NCBI GenBank assembly: GCA_911728435.2
Contig: OU452199.1
Span: 11,542,860 to 11,606,859 of the forward strand
Source: Apoderus coryli
Taxonomy: Eukaryota; Arthropoda; Insecta; Coleoptera; Attelabidae
Length of the DNA: 64,000 bases
Reading direction: 5' to 3'
Positions 11,720-23,490 of the stretch are shown piece after piece; the stretch's first letter is position 1; each line of letters opens with the position of its first letter. Made by a program: the position numbers and the translations under genes. The notes beneath the pieces are model-generated. The model saw only the letters and a program-made list of their open reading frames with translations. It ran no database searches and was not told the DNA's origin.

Positions 11720-12227
11720 AACTTCTGGTGATGCTCACTGTTAATGTTAAAACTGAACTCTTCATACCAAGTTTACTTGGGTGATGCTGAGCGTAGACTT
11801 AATGGTGACCCTAAGACATTCTGATCATTTATAAAATCTCGTAAAACGTGGAGGCTTACCTACCTAGAGATGTGTATTATAATGCCAATAATGTTAAAGA
11901 TCAGTAACAGCTGGTGGAAAAATGTACTCAGTATTTCAGTGAATCCTATGTCAATTCCCAAATCTTTGATATTGTAAATGTGAGTTTGTTTGTGAATGTA
12001 TCCTTTTTGTCTGATTGTGGAGTTACTGAGTCGGAAATTTATGGAGCTCTGGGAAAACTCAAAGGTAAACATACAGAAGGTCCGAGTGGTACACCATCCT
12101 TTTTGGCTCGTGGTTGTGCTGCGGTATTGGAGACCATTGTGTGCTATATCCAACCTTGCCTTACAATCAGGTAATTTTCCTGCGTTTTTGAAGTTTACAA
12201 GGGTTTTTAAGAAAGGGAGATAATATA

Positions 12228-12500
12228 AAAGGATGTGTTTGGCGACATCTAGTTTTATCGTTGGTAGTACGCCGAGTGAACAACAGTTCCTATATCGGCT
12301 GCCTGGGAGGTCTCTGACCCCATAAAGCTACTACCAACACATAGACGCGCCGATACTCCCTTAAGCGGGATCGCATATATTTGAAGTGGGCTTGTTTAAC
12401 AAAACAAGACTTAAAATCCGAGAGTTTGTCTGTCAACCACTATACTTTCACCAGACGGCCGTTTCGTCGATCCACGACTCATCTTCTTTTGGGTTCATAT
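12228..12500 (-). repeat. Hammerhead-family repeat, diverged subfamily
   Basis: Read on the plus strand the order is reversed Y (GGCGACATCTAG at 12242, then a CGCCGATACTCCC/GCGGGA block near 12345-12370), a CTTGTTTAACAAAACAAG palindrome near 12390-12408, and reversed X at 12441-12486. The same Y-palindrome-X layout is seen elsewhere, although the sequence has drifted. It interrupts a LINE pseudogene. Confidence 0.65.
12445..12486 (-). ncRNA. Hammerhead ribozyme remnant with compensatory changes
   Basis: On the minus strand: AAGATGA (12485-12479, where the core needs CUGAUGA), helix II GUCG/CGAC closing a UGGAU loop (12478-12466), GAAA (12465-12462), a C(GGCC)G helix III, UC (12455-12454), and UGGUG for helix I. 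Other copies have GUUG/CAAC in helix II, so U-A to C-G has changed on both sides. The C3 and U4 positions are lost and the 5' arm of helix I is missing, so it should be inactive. Confidence 0.6.
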
Positions 12501-13030
12501 TTAAATGGTGGTTATCAATATGTTGAGTATAGAGAGTGCAGGTCTTTCAATATTTTAGTGACTTAAGGATATTTCCAGTGGCTTGACTAGTTGTTCGCTG
12601 TTGTATTGCGATGACTTCCAGGTATATTCGGTCATTGATAGTACGCATGATTGTTCTATTATTCAGGAAGACCTAAACAAGATTTATGAGTAGTGTGTTC
12701 GCCATAAACTTTATTTGAATACCTAAAGACGTATTTCAGTTTCTTATGCGCGCAGATTAAAGCCCATAACTTATTTGTATTTCATTCACAATTCTCCATT
12801 GATCATTGGATTTCCACATGATACACTCTTACATCGTTTTAATTTGACATATTTAAGTACGCGTAGCGAATGTTCTGCTTATAACGTTTATTTTTTTATT
12901 AATTAGTTTAAGCTCTATATTAGTTATTATTAGTAGTTTACTGTTAATGTATTTAGTAATTTTTACCTGCCCTTTAATTGGATTTTTATCTGTCTGGGCA
13001 GTTGTATCTTAAATAAATAGAGCTAGTTAT

Positions 13031-14891
13031 AAAGTTATTTACCTTATTTCTATAACTTTTGTATGCAGATGGCGCTAGGTCGAATTTTTTCCTTTTAAAT
13101 TATTGATAAGGCGACATTTACATGTACTTATACATAGATGATGATGATTCTAGCTGCTCTAAAATATTATTATAGTAACTTCCACCACCATACCTACTAG
13201 ATAATAGTAACGACTAATTGATTTTAGTCATTAGATAATAATATTACATAGGACACCAGCCTTTATATATTTACTATATCCAACCGTAGATAAGTGAAGA
13301 AAATTTACGATTACAGCTAGTCAGGTGATAAATATCAACACTTTGATAGTCAAGGAGATCATAAATTACTTTTACAACCCCTGTTAACACAAAAATATGC
13401 ATTTGAGAATTATAAAATAAATTTCAAATTCCGAAGGGAAATATAAATTAATTTGTTATTTGATTTTGAAAACTATGTGATATTGGGCATTGAACACAAA
13501 GAAAGATCGAGACTCTTCAAGGAAATGGTGTACATCAATAAGGAGCCTGATGCCATTAATAATCAGAGAGACATTAACGGTTTGAGTGTCATTTACACTA
13601 ACTTAATTAAAACATAACAAAATGGTTGACCTACGCCTATGAGTTACTTTAGTTCTTTTTATGATATCTATTTTATCTACTTACTTTTTTATGATCTGTG
13701 TGGTGAGAGAATTCCCATCTCTCATTGACACTGTGAATATTAATTTTATTATATTTTGTTCTATTTAGCTGTTATAGGTTCGAAAACAATGTTAATATTT
13801 TTAGGGAATTTGACCAGATTTTCTATGGTAGGTATTAGACTCTGTGTCAATATAATCTAATTTTTTAAAATGTTATGTTAGTCTGTTTGGTCATCGTCCT
13901 TTTGTTGAGTGTTTTTATTTATGTTACTTTTACTTTATTGAGGTTTTGTGTTTTTTGTAGCCTGATGATGTGCACATATTGCACGAAACGTTGCAATAGA
14001 ATTTAAAATTCAGAAATACTGAGTTTAGATTTTGTCCCAATACCCAAGAAAACTTGATAAATTAATTTGTTCCTTTTAACCACAAGAAACAGTTTGTTAT
14101 TTAAACGATCATATTAATTTTAACTGTTACAATATATCAAAATCATCAAAGATTTAAACCACGTGCCTCTATCAAGGGGTTATCCTTGGATGATTTCTCT
14201 CTTTCTTTTTAAAATGCTGCTATGACAGTGCCATGTAATTCTTTCTGTACCTATTTCCGAGCCTGAGACTCTTTTTATCGTCCTTCTTGTACAAACCCTT
14301 ATTCACCCAACCGGTTGCAAATTTGTGTGATTTATCAATAGTTAACAAATATAATTTATAATAAAACATTCGATAATTCTGTGTAGATATTTTATTAGTT
14401 TTCTAAAATGAGTTATATATTTCGATGTAATTAATAAAAACATAAAACATATACCATACTGTTTAATTAAAAACAGTGGTTTTGATGACTATAAATTATA
14501 TATCAAAAAAGTAATTATAGGCGTCAAAAGCTTTGTGCAACAAATTTGTTTGGTATCGTATACCTACAATCTGCAAATGAGATCAATCAATATACGAAGC
14601 AAAATAACTATTTTGTTCTAACGTTAAAACAATTGATTTAGAGGACTAACGATTTGCAACATGTATCAATTATATAGGGTGTTAATATGTCCGCATATTT
14701 GCGTTTTTAGCAAAAATTTATTTAGACTGTTGACTGATATACAAATTCATATTAATTTATCTACTTTTTGTTCGTATTGAACTTTGAAATGAGCCTAATT
14801 AGGGATAGGCGTAGACAGGGCCGCAAATATAGTATCAAGGCAAACGCACAGAGCTAATATTATATACATCCCTTTATTATGTTTTCTGCAG
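13031..14891. other. AT-rich; CTGATGA-hairpin-GAAAC motif at 13963
   Basis: No gene seen. At 13963-13992 CTGATGA, a GTGCA/TGCAC hairpin and GAAACG follow one another, a hammerhead-like arrangement of core boxes without a recognisable cleavage triplet. Confidence 0.35.
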
Positions 14892-15034
14892 GAAACCTCA
14901 TGAAGAATCATTACACCTTGGACTTCGAGGTGAAGGCCACTAACATGTTTTGGATTCGAGAAAAGTCAAAAGAAAGTTTCACTCACAACGACAAAAAAAA
15001 CGCTTGTGTCGGCCCAAAACGTTATCATTTTTAG
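14892..15034 (+). CDS. Candidate terminal exon, unknown
   Basis: A good acceptor (ttattatgttttctgcag) is followed by an open frame that includes ATG at 14900 and reads MKNHYTLDFEVKATNMFW and onward to a TAG at 15032-15034 (44 codons from the Met). Codon use is richer in G and C than the flanks. It could be the last exon of a plus-strand gene, or a retained fragment of a mobile element. No family is recognised. Confidence 0.3.
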
Positions 15035-16149
15035 CGGCCATCGCCAATAATTATTTTGATTTGTTCGGTATTTTTGCGGCAATTTGAAAACTTTTAAATA
15101 ATAATCAAACTGATTAATATACCATACATTATTATATTATTCGAAGTTGTCGATCGTAATATAGTATATATAAATATCTTGTGTTTTTGTTTATTTAAAA
15201 TTGGTTTCCAAACCCTCTTATACTAGGTCGGTGGTAGCCCCTATATATAATCAAATATTTAGTAACAGGAGCAAAAACCATTCTTCATTATTTATCCATA
15301 AACACACAAGGAATAGATAGAAGGCTATAAGCCCTATGCATGATTAGACTGCAAACGAAAATTGTATTGAACCTGCTGTTTTCCCATGACATTCTAAATA
15401 AGGGTCTGAAAGGTCCTAGTATTACAGGATGTGAAAAACTCACATCAGAATACTTTTATAATGCAAAATAGTTCAATATAGTATTGGTAGCCGTCGCACT
15501 TTTATATCCGAAGTATTTCCTATTTGAAATAGCAAAAAACCAATTGCATTTTAATTAAAAAAAAAATGGAATATAGAATTTGAATTTAAAATATTCAACT
15601 GTATACATCCTGGCACATCGAAAAATTACAACCCGTTTTTTCTTTGATCGATAATAAAGTAAAAAACGCTCTAACCTTGTCCGACGGGACAATAGGACAA
15701 GTATAATGGCCAAAGTGACAAAAATAAGTTTCTAGTTGCTATTAAATTTTATAATATCGGATTTCACACATAAAATGTTTTTGAAGCGACTATATAATTT
15801 CGTGAAGTTTTTAGCAATTAGTTTATAATATTTAATTAAAATTGTGTACCTTTTTTGCCTTTTAATCAAATATAATTTCATATTACAAGTTCCAAAGAAA
15901 AGTATATATCCATAAGTTTGTAGATTTTGACATTATTAAATTTTTATTATTACTTATTTAGAAACTGCTCATATTTGCTCTAATTGTAGTGCATGCATTT
16001 TTTTTTTATCTTATCGGGTGAATTTTTTGGTGTGATCTGTTCAAATATCTAAAAAATCTGATTGGTATAGTTCTATTATCAAGTGAAGGATATACAGGGT
16101 GTCCCACGATGAAAATATGGAATTGTACTACTGTTGATTGGAACAATTC
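15035..16149. other. AT-rich; TACAGGGTGT repeat end at 16092
   Basis: No gene seen. TACAGGGTGTCCC near 16092 is a terminal motif common to many insect MITEs and also occurs at 26155, 32539, 35948 and 36066; the partner end was not found here. Confidence 0.3.
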
Positions 16150-16445
16150 GACTATTATATGCTAGTCTCTTCATAAATATTGGAAATTTTAATCACATAG
16201 CCTGCTGATCACTACTGCGATGAGTTGTGGAACAACGAATCGGCCCGTTTGGTGAAAACATGCGAGTCAAATATCAAATATAATTAATTTGTACATAAGC
16301 CTCGTAGTTAGGGAATTCGGGCGTGCCTAGTGTTGGCAATATGATATGGACTTCTACTTCTTATCCCATCGTTTGTGAACTTTGTTTCACAGGGCATGTT
16401 GCCTGCCTAAACACTAGATGTCGCCATATACATCTTGTTGTCATT
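16150..16445 (+). repeat. Hammerhead-family repeat, X + Y modules
   Basis: X (16160-16285) keeps the hairpin plan around CTGcGATGA (one inserted base), helix II GTTG/CAAC at 16224-16236, GAAT in place of GAAA, and CGGCCCGTTTGGTG. Y follows at ~16296-16440 with GGGAATTCGGGCG, TAGTGTTGGCAATA, CCCATCGTTTGTGAACT and CTAGATGTCGCCA. Core damage predicts no cleavage. Confidence 0.65.
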
Positions 16446-17819
16446 AAGTTTGTCCTAATGGCGAGTAATTCTAATTTCAGACTTAAATAATATAATATAG
16501 TTTTTTTGTAAATTTTAGATACAATTTATGCTGGTTTAAGAATTTCATATCCACATATACTTAGATAGTTTTAATAGATCAATTGAGCGCCTAAACGCTC
16601 CTCCTATATGTAACTTTAGTTACTACAAAATCGAATAAATATGAAAAGAAATTATATCGATCTATTAATTTATTAAAAAAACTGATACAATAAAAAAAAT
16701 TGCTAGCCCTTAGTATATTTAACAAAAACGCTTGTAAATAATCCGGAATTCAAAAAATTTACAAGCATTTGCAATGCACAACATTGGTTGGCACAGAAAA
16801 CCCCTAGATAAAAAGATATCTTTATTTTGGAAAATACTGAAGATTTTCTCTAAATCAATCAAAATCTAAAAGTTAGAAGAATAACCAATTTTGCTAAAAT
16901 AAGCGAGAAGTCTGTTATTTTATAACAAAACAAAAGTACCGATAAACAAATTTAGTTATGCAATCAAATGTATTATAATATTAATGAAATAATTATTTTC
17001 TTTTACTTAATTACCTATTAAAATATATTAATTGTAAAGTACAGAATTTGTTTATGGCATTTAGGTAAGTATATAAATACCTACATATTAAACGATCAAA
17101 TTGCAAGATATGTAGGGAATAATTTCAATGTCTTTTCATAGAATTTTCGCCGTGAAAATTGAATGGTAAACTCATATTCTAATTTGTATTATTCAATATT
17201 TCAACAAACAAACACTACTTTTAAAAAAGGAGCATGTTTCAGAGTTATTATACTCCATCATCCGCCTTACACATAACTTAATGATATATTGACAGAACAA
17301 ATACTCAGTAAAATTTATCTTGAGTGGCTCGTAGGATAATTCACTATTTTCAACAAATGAAATGTTGCAAATAAAGTTTTATAGTATAGTGGGTTATTTC
17401 CACAACTAGATGAACTCGTGTAATACGTATTTACCGAAAAGAAAAATAATATGTGTCACGTAGGTAGCTAAGATACAGATACAGTATTCTTGAATGGCTA
17501 CGTAACCTACTAAGGTTAGTTTCATGATAGCGTAAAATTGTTTTTCTACGACTGTCGTTAAATGCGTTTATTATATGTTCAATTATGATTTGAAAATGTA
17601 GTACATTGTAATGCTGTTTTTCATTTACCCGTGCGTAATAAATATTTCCCACTCGTTGCCTAGCAGCAAGTAAATTTCCTGGTAATGCCAAAAGTAGCGT
17701 CGGTCATGAAAAATCACCATAGCAACGCAGACAATACAAACACACCAAATTGACAGTTTAGGTATTTATAATTAATAATAATTATAATTAAGTATTTCGC
17801 TAATTTCAAAACACAAAAA
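16446..17819. other. AT-rich, no gene seen
   Basis: The 86-codon minus frame at 17431-17691 has no splice context or family match and is not called. Confidence 0.3.
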
Positions 17820-17977
17820 CAGTGTTAGTGAATATAGTTTAACACCACCTAGTCAATTTAATACTTCTAACTTATCGTATTTAGGCTTAAGCCAACAGCG
17901 GTAAGTTTCGAAAAACAAATAATTTTCTAAAAATTATGTTCAATTTATTCCAAAGCATTAAAACAGTCGTAGAAAAA

Positions 17978-18104
17978 GTATAGTGTGAAACTCACATGAA
18001 ATGACCATTTCCAACACGTATGATTTGCAGCACTCGCCTGCGGCTCACGCAACGATCATACTCGTAGGAAATAGATGTCATTTCATGTTCGTTGCACAAT
18101 ATAC
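17978..18104. repeat. Fold-back repeat, ~127 bp
   Basis: The left arm (GTATAGTGTG, ACATGAAATGAC, ATTTCC, CGTATGAT) matches the reverse complement of the right arm, leaving a short GC-richer centre. A single hairpin MITE. Confidence 0.6.
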
Positions 18105-18180
18105 TATTGTGATATCATCAAATATCTTTATTTTAAAGATTTATGCAATTTTCTTCAAGTTCGTGCGCATGTGATGTGTG

Positions 18181-18514
18181 TAAGATAGTAGGTTATAGGG
18201 CAGTAAATAGTTAAACACTCAATCAAGAATAGGCGACGTTTCGCAGCTTTAATTCTGGTTTTTCAAGTTTCTTCCTATATGAATGTCTTACAATTTTTAC
18301 TTTGGGGCATAATGATTACCCATAATAAAATTTCACAACGCTTCTATCGGTGTCTATAAATATCGAAACTAGTGTTATTTAAATGAAAATAAATATTGCA
18401 ATACATTCATAGGTATAGGAAGAAACTTGAAAAAGCGGAAATAAAGCCGCGAAACGTCGATGATTCTTGATTCAGTGTTGCACTATTCACGGACGTATAA
18501 CCCATCATCTCTTA
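18181..18514. repeat. MITE with ~100-bp inverted repeats
   Basis: The left arm (TAAGA...GGTTATA...AAATAGT...AACACT, then TCAAGAAT, GACGTTTCGC, GCTTTA, TTTTTCAAGTTTCTTCCTAT) is repeated inverted at 18403-18514. Both arms contain the GCGAAACGTCG box. Target duplication is not resolved. Confidence 0.65.
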
Positions 18515-20227
18515 AAAAAGATAACACAATAACGTCAACTCCAATTTCCGGTAGCGTACACTCTCTTTAGTATAATTATAACATATTTTCTCTGCGACTG
18601 TTTATTTGACCAATAGGAGTGCAGAATTAGAAAGAAATTTGAGTGACTTTTGGATTATGCGAGAAACAGATCAGGGATATAAAGATCGTTCCTACCTGGT
18701 CATGTACGTATCTAAATAAAAAAATTCGCAAAATGCTGAAAAAAAATGTCATATCTACCGGCTGCTAAAATGCAATTTGTATATAGAATTATACGTAGGA
18801 GGGATTTTTAAAGAAAAAATTTTGTGCCTGATTATGTTAAAGTAGGTTGGCAACACTAGGTCTATTAAATGTGTGACACTAGTCTGATTTTATATTTTAT
18901 TTGCGAACATATTTGTTTTATTATAAAAACACGGTAAAACAGTGATTAGTGAAAACTGGCATTCTAAAATTAGTTTTTTTTTTGTGCACTAAGTGTCATA
19001 CTCGTATTTTCCGTTTTGGTTACCATGAAACACACATTTCTATAGTGCAGGATTTGTTGAATATGCATAATTAGGTAGTTGCGTCTGGTCATATATTTTG
19101 TCTGTAGTCCATAGGGCTCGTAGGTAATAGAGTTATGATTTTGAAGACAATATAATGATGATTTATTTCAGGTTAAAACATGTCGGAATTAGGATTTACT
19201 TTTCCGGATGTTACTAACATTGTTAACCAAACGCGAATCGAGATTAATATAAAATGAAAATTACAAAAGGTATTATTTGATTTTGTTTAAATTCGCAGAG
19301 CCTCAGTCTAATTCAGTGTAAGCAGAATTTATTATTTCTCTCTTTACTGGCGTTAGCTATGCTTCGTAGTTACTGATCTATGTACAGTGAGATGTGTACT
19401 GCTGTGTATGCGTTTATATATATCCGTTGTGAAGGTTGAACAAATTTCGGTATCTAAGATGATTAATAAAAAGATTATATTGATTAATATGAAAAAGTAT
19501 ATTCAAATGTTAATTTTTATTTAATACAGTTTCCTCGACATGACTTCAATACGTTTCTCGTAGTACGTACCTATACTATAAATTTTTTACAGTATTCATA
19601 TAGCTTTTCTTTAATATATACATTTGACACTGATGATGAAGATCGAGGCCTTGAAACATGTTTAGTTTTAATTTTATCACCTATTGAGTAATATATTAAA
19701 CTTATTTCGAAGTTTCGACATTCATTCAATTCAAATAATACTTTCACTCCACTTCATTATCGACTATTTCTTTAAAATATATTGATTGCCTCCAATTTTG
19801 CAACCTACAAACATTTTTTTGTCTCAAATGACTGTGCAAATAAATCCAAATAAAAAATTCGAAACAAAACAACAAATAATTTGCCATACCTACACATCTA
19901 GAGTAATACGTTATGAAAATAAATTTTTAATGGCATTTGCGCACCAAATTGGAACATGATAAATTTTAGGAACAACACACAAAAAATACATTTACAAGCT
20001 TTCATTTTCAGTGTGTTTTATTAATTACTGAACCATTGAATCAGAATACAATATTTTAGTTAATATCTCGCATATAAATTTATAATGCATTTTGAATTAT
20101 ATAAAATACAATGTAGTGGTGAAAGAAATTTACAATAAATATTTAATAACGATACTATACAGATCTGTACGCAAAATATTATTTCTAATGGATCTGAAGT
20201 GAAGGCGGCAATATCGATAAAACGATA
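18515..20227. other. AT-rich; one GATGA-GAAAC motif at 19630
   Basis: Apart from the weak exon at 19172, nothing supportable. A CTGATGATG...CCTTGAAACATG motif occurs at 19630-19660. Confidence 0.3.
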
Positions 20228-20681
20228 TACAGGCTGTTTCAGAGAGACATGGCGATATTGCTAGAGATGATGGAACTGTTCAAAATAAGTGTAGCTTGTT
20301 ATATAAATTTTTGCTGAAAGGGCCTTCCTTTTCGAAATACAGAAAATATTATTTTTACTATTATTATTAACACGGCAATGGATGCTCAATTCCCACTATT
20401 CAAGTAAATATCAAAAAAGTTATGAATGGAAATTTAGCTTTGACATTGTGTGACTAGCGCCCGCTATGTTTTAAAGTAACGCGAGTATTTTTAATCGATT
20501 ATGCGACCCCAAAAACATTTATGTGAAAAAAATGATGCCGTTATTTCTAAGTCAGATAGAAAAAATAGTAAAATGGAAAAGGAAGGCTCCTTCGGCAAAA
20601 ATGTATATAACAAGCTACACTTATTTTAAGCAGTTCTATCACCTCTAGCAATTTGGCCATGTCTTTATGAAACACCCTGTA
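20228..20681. repeat. MITE, ACAGGSTGTTTCA ends, ~110-bp inverted repeats
   Basis: TA flanks ACAGGCTGTTTCA on the left (20229) and the reverse complement of TGAAACACCCTGT on the right (20668-20680). The arms continue inward with GACATGGC, TTGCTAGAG, ATAAGTGTAGCTTGTTATAT and CCTTCCTTTTC. No coding capacity. Confidence 0.75.
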
Positions 20682-21037
20682 TAATTAGGATCATAATAAC
20701 CAGATGTCATTTCAATTTCGATTATCTGATCGAAATCGTACAAATTGAACACTATTCATTATCCGAATTAAGAAATTCTATTTTTCTGGGAATCTTGTTT
20801 TTACATTTTATTTTTGTTAGGTAATTATTGTAACAGAATAATAAATTTGATCTCAAACCGAAAATTAATATTCAGACTATTCAGACGCATTTGTCAATTA
20901 AATTTATTATTTGTAGATAATTTATTCGAAACACTAATAAATACAACAAACGCAAGAACCATATTTTTACCAAAAATAAAATTCGACGTTCTGAGTCGCC
21001 CTTATATTATATTTTTCACACACTGCATAATCTAAGC
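20682..21037. other. AT-rich spacer
   Basis: Nothing supportable except the 8-bp duplication at 21030-21037 belonging to the next element. Confidence 0.35.
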
Positions 21038-21777
21038 CAGTGACGGCTCGCCTGTTGAAAAAGAGGTGTAGTGCAGGAAACTAAAAACGGCTAATTCGCC
21101 GTTTTGGCTTTTATCATTAGTAACAACACAAGAGCTTTTATTTTATCGGATACATTTATCTTTTTTTTCACGCTATCATTTTGCCTTCTATCTCCTGATT
21201 TTGCTATGACAGTTTTTCGAGTAAGCGTACTGATGGGTTTAAGGGAAATTTATCCTTAAAAAGCTCTTGTATTTTTTACAGAATAATACACAAACGAAAA
21301 CCATCCAAATAACTATAATAATAATAAAAACACTACGTAAACAACTTATCCTTCTAATATAAATCCGAAGTGTAGGAGATCCACGCACACATTCAATGCA
21401 CTCCACCTGATAAAATGCTGCCGTGAGTCCCATGACCCGTCGCCATGGCAACCGAGATATATAACGTAAACATAAGCAGGACGGCGCGCGACTCTGTTCA
21501 TTTTTCCGCCCGTCTTTCGCTTGCAAAACACTCGAATTTAGAGCCTGGAGAGCCTCTCGCGCCAGTGGTCTTTGTTTGATTAATGTGGTAGTATTCTTTC
21601 TTAATGGGAAAAATCTGTTGCGCCAGCGGTTCCTCTTCATAAATTTTAAAATGCATTTTGTCTCTTTAAAAACAAAGACTATTAATTGGAAAATATTGGT
21701 ACATACATATAATATATTAGGTTTTTATTATTTATTTTTGGTGAAGTGGCACTTCACCTACTGAATAGCCACCACTG
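21038..21777. mobile_element. Non-autonomous hAT element (740 bp)
   Basis: The ends CAGTGACGGCT (left) and the reverse complement of the right end, CAGTGGTGGCT, form short hAT-type terminal repeats. They are flanked by ATCTAAGC (21030-21037) and ATGTAAGC (21778-21785), an 8-bp target duplication with 7 matches. An AGTGG/CCACT-rich subterminal stretch lies at the right. The interior is GC-richer than its surroundings and has no transposase; the overlapping 133- and 61-codon minus frames have no family match. hAT superfamily membership follows from the 8-bp duplication and CAGTG ends. Confidence 0.7.
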
Positions 21778-21785
21778 ATGTAAGC

Positions 21786-22584
21786 TAGTATATTATACAA
21801 TTTTGTTTTAAAAATACTTAATAAATAATCTGAGTTTAAAATTGTCAGTATGAGATCTTAATAAATGGTCAAATTGGTTTGATAATAGAATTCAAAAATA
21901 AGATTACATACAGTATATTTCATAAAACGTTGATATGTTACAATCACATCCTATATTTATAATTGAAAAATATTTTGAAAATGTATAGATCTATCTCATC
22001 TTATGTTAGCGTGAATAACACTATACCAAAAAAGTTAAACTGTATAAGTATATTATGTAATATTCGAAATTTAAAATTAAATTATAATAAAATGCTTGGA
22101 TAATGTGTGAATTCTCGTATCACTAATATTGCAGTATCTGTTCTGATGAAGAATGGTAACTAAACATATCTGGCATGTTACCGAATTTAAAATACACAAA
22201 ATTATTAATAATTGGTTATTATATTTTATAATATGAAGTCGTACGTAAACATTTAATTTATTGTGAATATAGGTATATAGAGTATGTGAAAACTATTTAG
22301 CTTTGTGTCTCTATGGCTATTCTCTTTTATATAAAACCACCCGTTTTGTATATATATATATTTTTAATTCTATATGATTTAGCCAATGGGTGTAAAAATA
22401 CTAAATAAAAACTACAAGTACAAATAATAGGCATATAGGTACATAAATAATGTAGGTCTATACGCTCCCTAAATCATACCTACCGCTGAACTATTTGTAC
22501 CCTTTTAATAATAATAAAGGCATTTATGAGCGAGTTTCAGTTCTGTAATGTTCCGAATAACATAATAGCCCAGATTACTACATA
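21786..22584. other. AT-rich, no gene seen
   Basis: Nothing supportable. Confidence 0.35.
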
Positions 22585-22850
22585 CTTCTTCTTCGGGTGC
22601 CATGTGTTATGCCACACGTCGGCGATCATTTGTCCATTTCATGACCTCAGAATAGTCAGGGTGCCCGCCTCAGCCTGTCTAAAAATGGTTGCGGCGTCCA
22701 GTATACCACACCAGTCTCTTATATTGCGGAGCCAAGAGTGTTGTTTTTGACCTGGCCCCCTTCTTCCTGCGATTTTTCCTTGCAGTACTAACTTTGGTCA
22801 TCGTAAATATAAGGGATATAGTATATTTACTCGGGGCGGCTAGCTTTGTT
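22585..22850 (-). pseudogene. LINE ORF2 C-terminal end
   Basis: On the minus strand VLQGKIAGRRGPGQKQHSWL continues into RNIRDWCG, then FRQAEAG, and ends MIADVWHNTWHPKKK near 22590. This is the characteristic end of a common insect endonuclease-RT LINE (GRRxxGxxxxSWLRNxRxW ... MIANV, followed by a GAAGAAG-rich tail). At least one frameshift. It may be the displaced 3' end of the LINE piece at 24330-24790 on the same strand. Confidence 0.65.
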
Positions 22851-23239
22851 CTGCATTTACAAAGAGATACCGCGTATCGAGACATGCAACAATAGAAGGT
22901 GACCAAGAAAGCGTAATACGGGGGCATCTATGCACGCATGTTTAAAAATTATTCTTACGAGGGCGGTAAAAATTGTAATTGTATATTCGTTGTTAATTAA
23001 ATTAAGTAGGTAATTTTTAAATTAAAACCATTGGTACATAAAAGCTTTTTTTTATTTATTTTACACAAAATTACCTATGTTTGATTTTTAACAAAAAAAT
23101 GTAAGTAACAAAGATATGCTTACAAAAGAAAAATAAATTGGAAAAGTACAAAATTACATATACTTAACTAAATATTTAATAAATTCTAACATAGGTATGA
23201 AACACAATATTTTAACACATAAAAAATAGAAAAGATATA
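22851..23239. other. AT-rich, no gene seen
   Basis: Nothing supportable. Confidence 0.35.
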
Positions 23240-23490
23240 TTTGACACAGAGATGTTTTTGGCGAATCTAGCGTGAGCAGGCAATATGCTAGATGTCACCA
23301 AAAACATCTCTTTGTCAATCATTTCTCATGCTTGTATAAGCTCTTGGTAAATGTTGGAAATACGGGTCACACTGCCTGCCGATCACCACTGATGAGTTGT
23401 GGATCAACGGCCCGTCTGGTGAAAGCATGGTAGTGTGAAACAAATTTCCAACATAACTGAAAGTCTTGTTGCTTTATGTAACAAGCAATT
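23240..23490 (+). repeat. Hammerhead-family repeat: inverted Y ends + X
   Basis: Starts with two facing Y ends: AGAGATGTTTTTGGCG at ~23251 and its reverse complement ending ~23313. Then X follows (23318-23455) with TGTTGGAAAT, TCACACTGCCTGCCGATCAC and, at the far side, TAGTGTGAAACAAATTTCCA. The TTATGTAACAAGCAATTC block follows. CTGATGA (23389-23395) and helix II GTTG/CAAC (23396-23408) are intact, but the GAAAC box that should follow is deleted, so it cannot cleave. Confidence 0.7.

Larger units (their letters stand above)
11720..13030 (+). pseudogene. Jockey/CR1-type LINE, RT region, interrupted
   Basis: Plus-strand pieces of a non-LTR reverse transcriptase appear in order. A 'GDAERRLNGDPKTF' linker lies near 11780. 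ESEIYGALGKLKGKHTEGPS near 12030 is the helix before motif 0/1. Then come SNLALQSGNFPAFLKFTRVF and KKG near 12150-12220. After a break come SLLYCDDFQVYSVIDS near 12598-12645 (motif C, YxDD as YCDD) and EDLNKIYE with a following thumb-like piece. Motifs A and B are missing, and a hammerhead-family repeat (12228-12500) sits in the gap. A 3' tail with AAATAAATAG ends near 13020. Stops and frameshifts throughout. Confidence 0.7.
17820..19257 (+). other. Possible 5' gene end: non-coding exon plus short ATG exon
   Basis: A segment ending ACAGCG|GTAAGT at 17900 looks like a 5' exon with a consensus donor. At 19172 an acceptor (gatgatttatttcag) is followed by ATG at 19180 and a 25-codon frame, MSELGFTFPDVTNIVNQTRI plus five more residues, to TGA at 19255. 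If spliced, this would be a gene start whose coding frame is very short or continues by another donor not resolved here. Two fold-back repeats lie in the presumed intron. Weak. Confidence 0.2.

Noticed and set aside
17431..17691. 86-codon minus frame
   Set aside because: No splice context, no domain, and composition like the flanking AT-rich DNA.
21239..21640. 133- and 61-codon minus frames in a GC-richer patch
   Set aside because: They lie wholly inside the non-autonomous hAT element and match no transposase motif.
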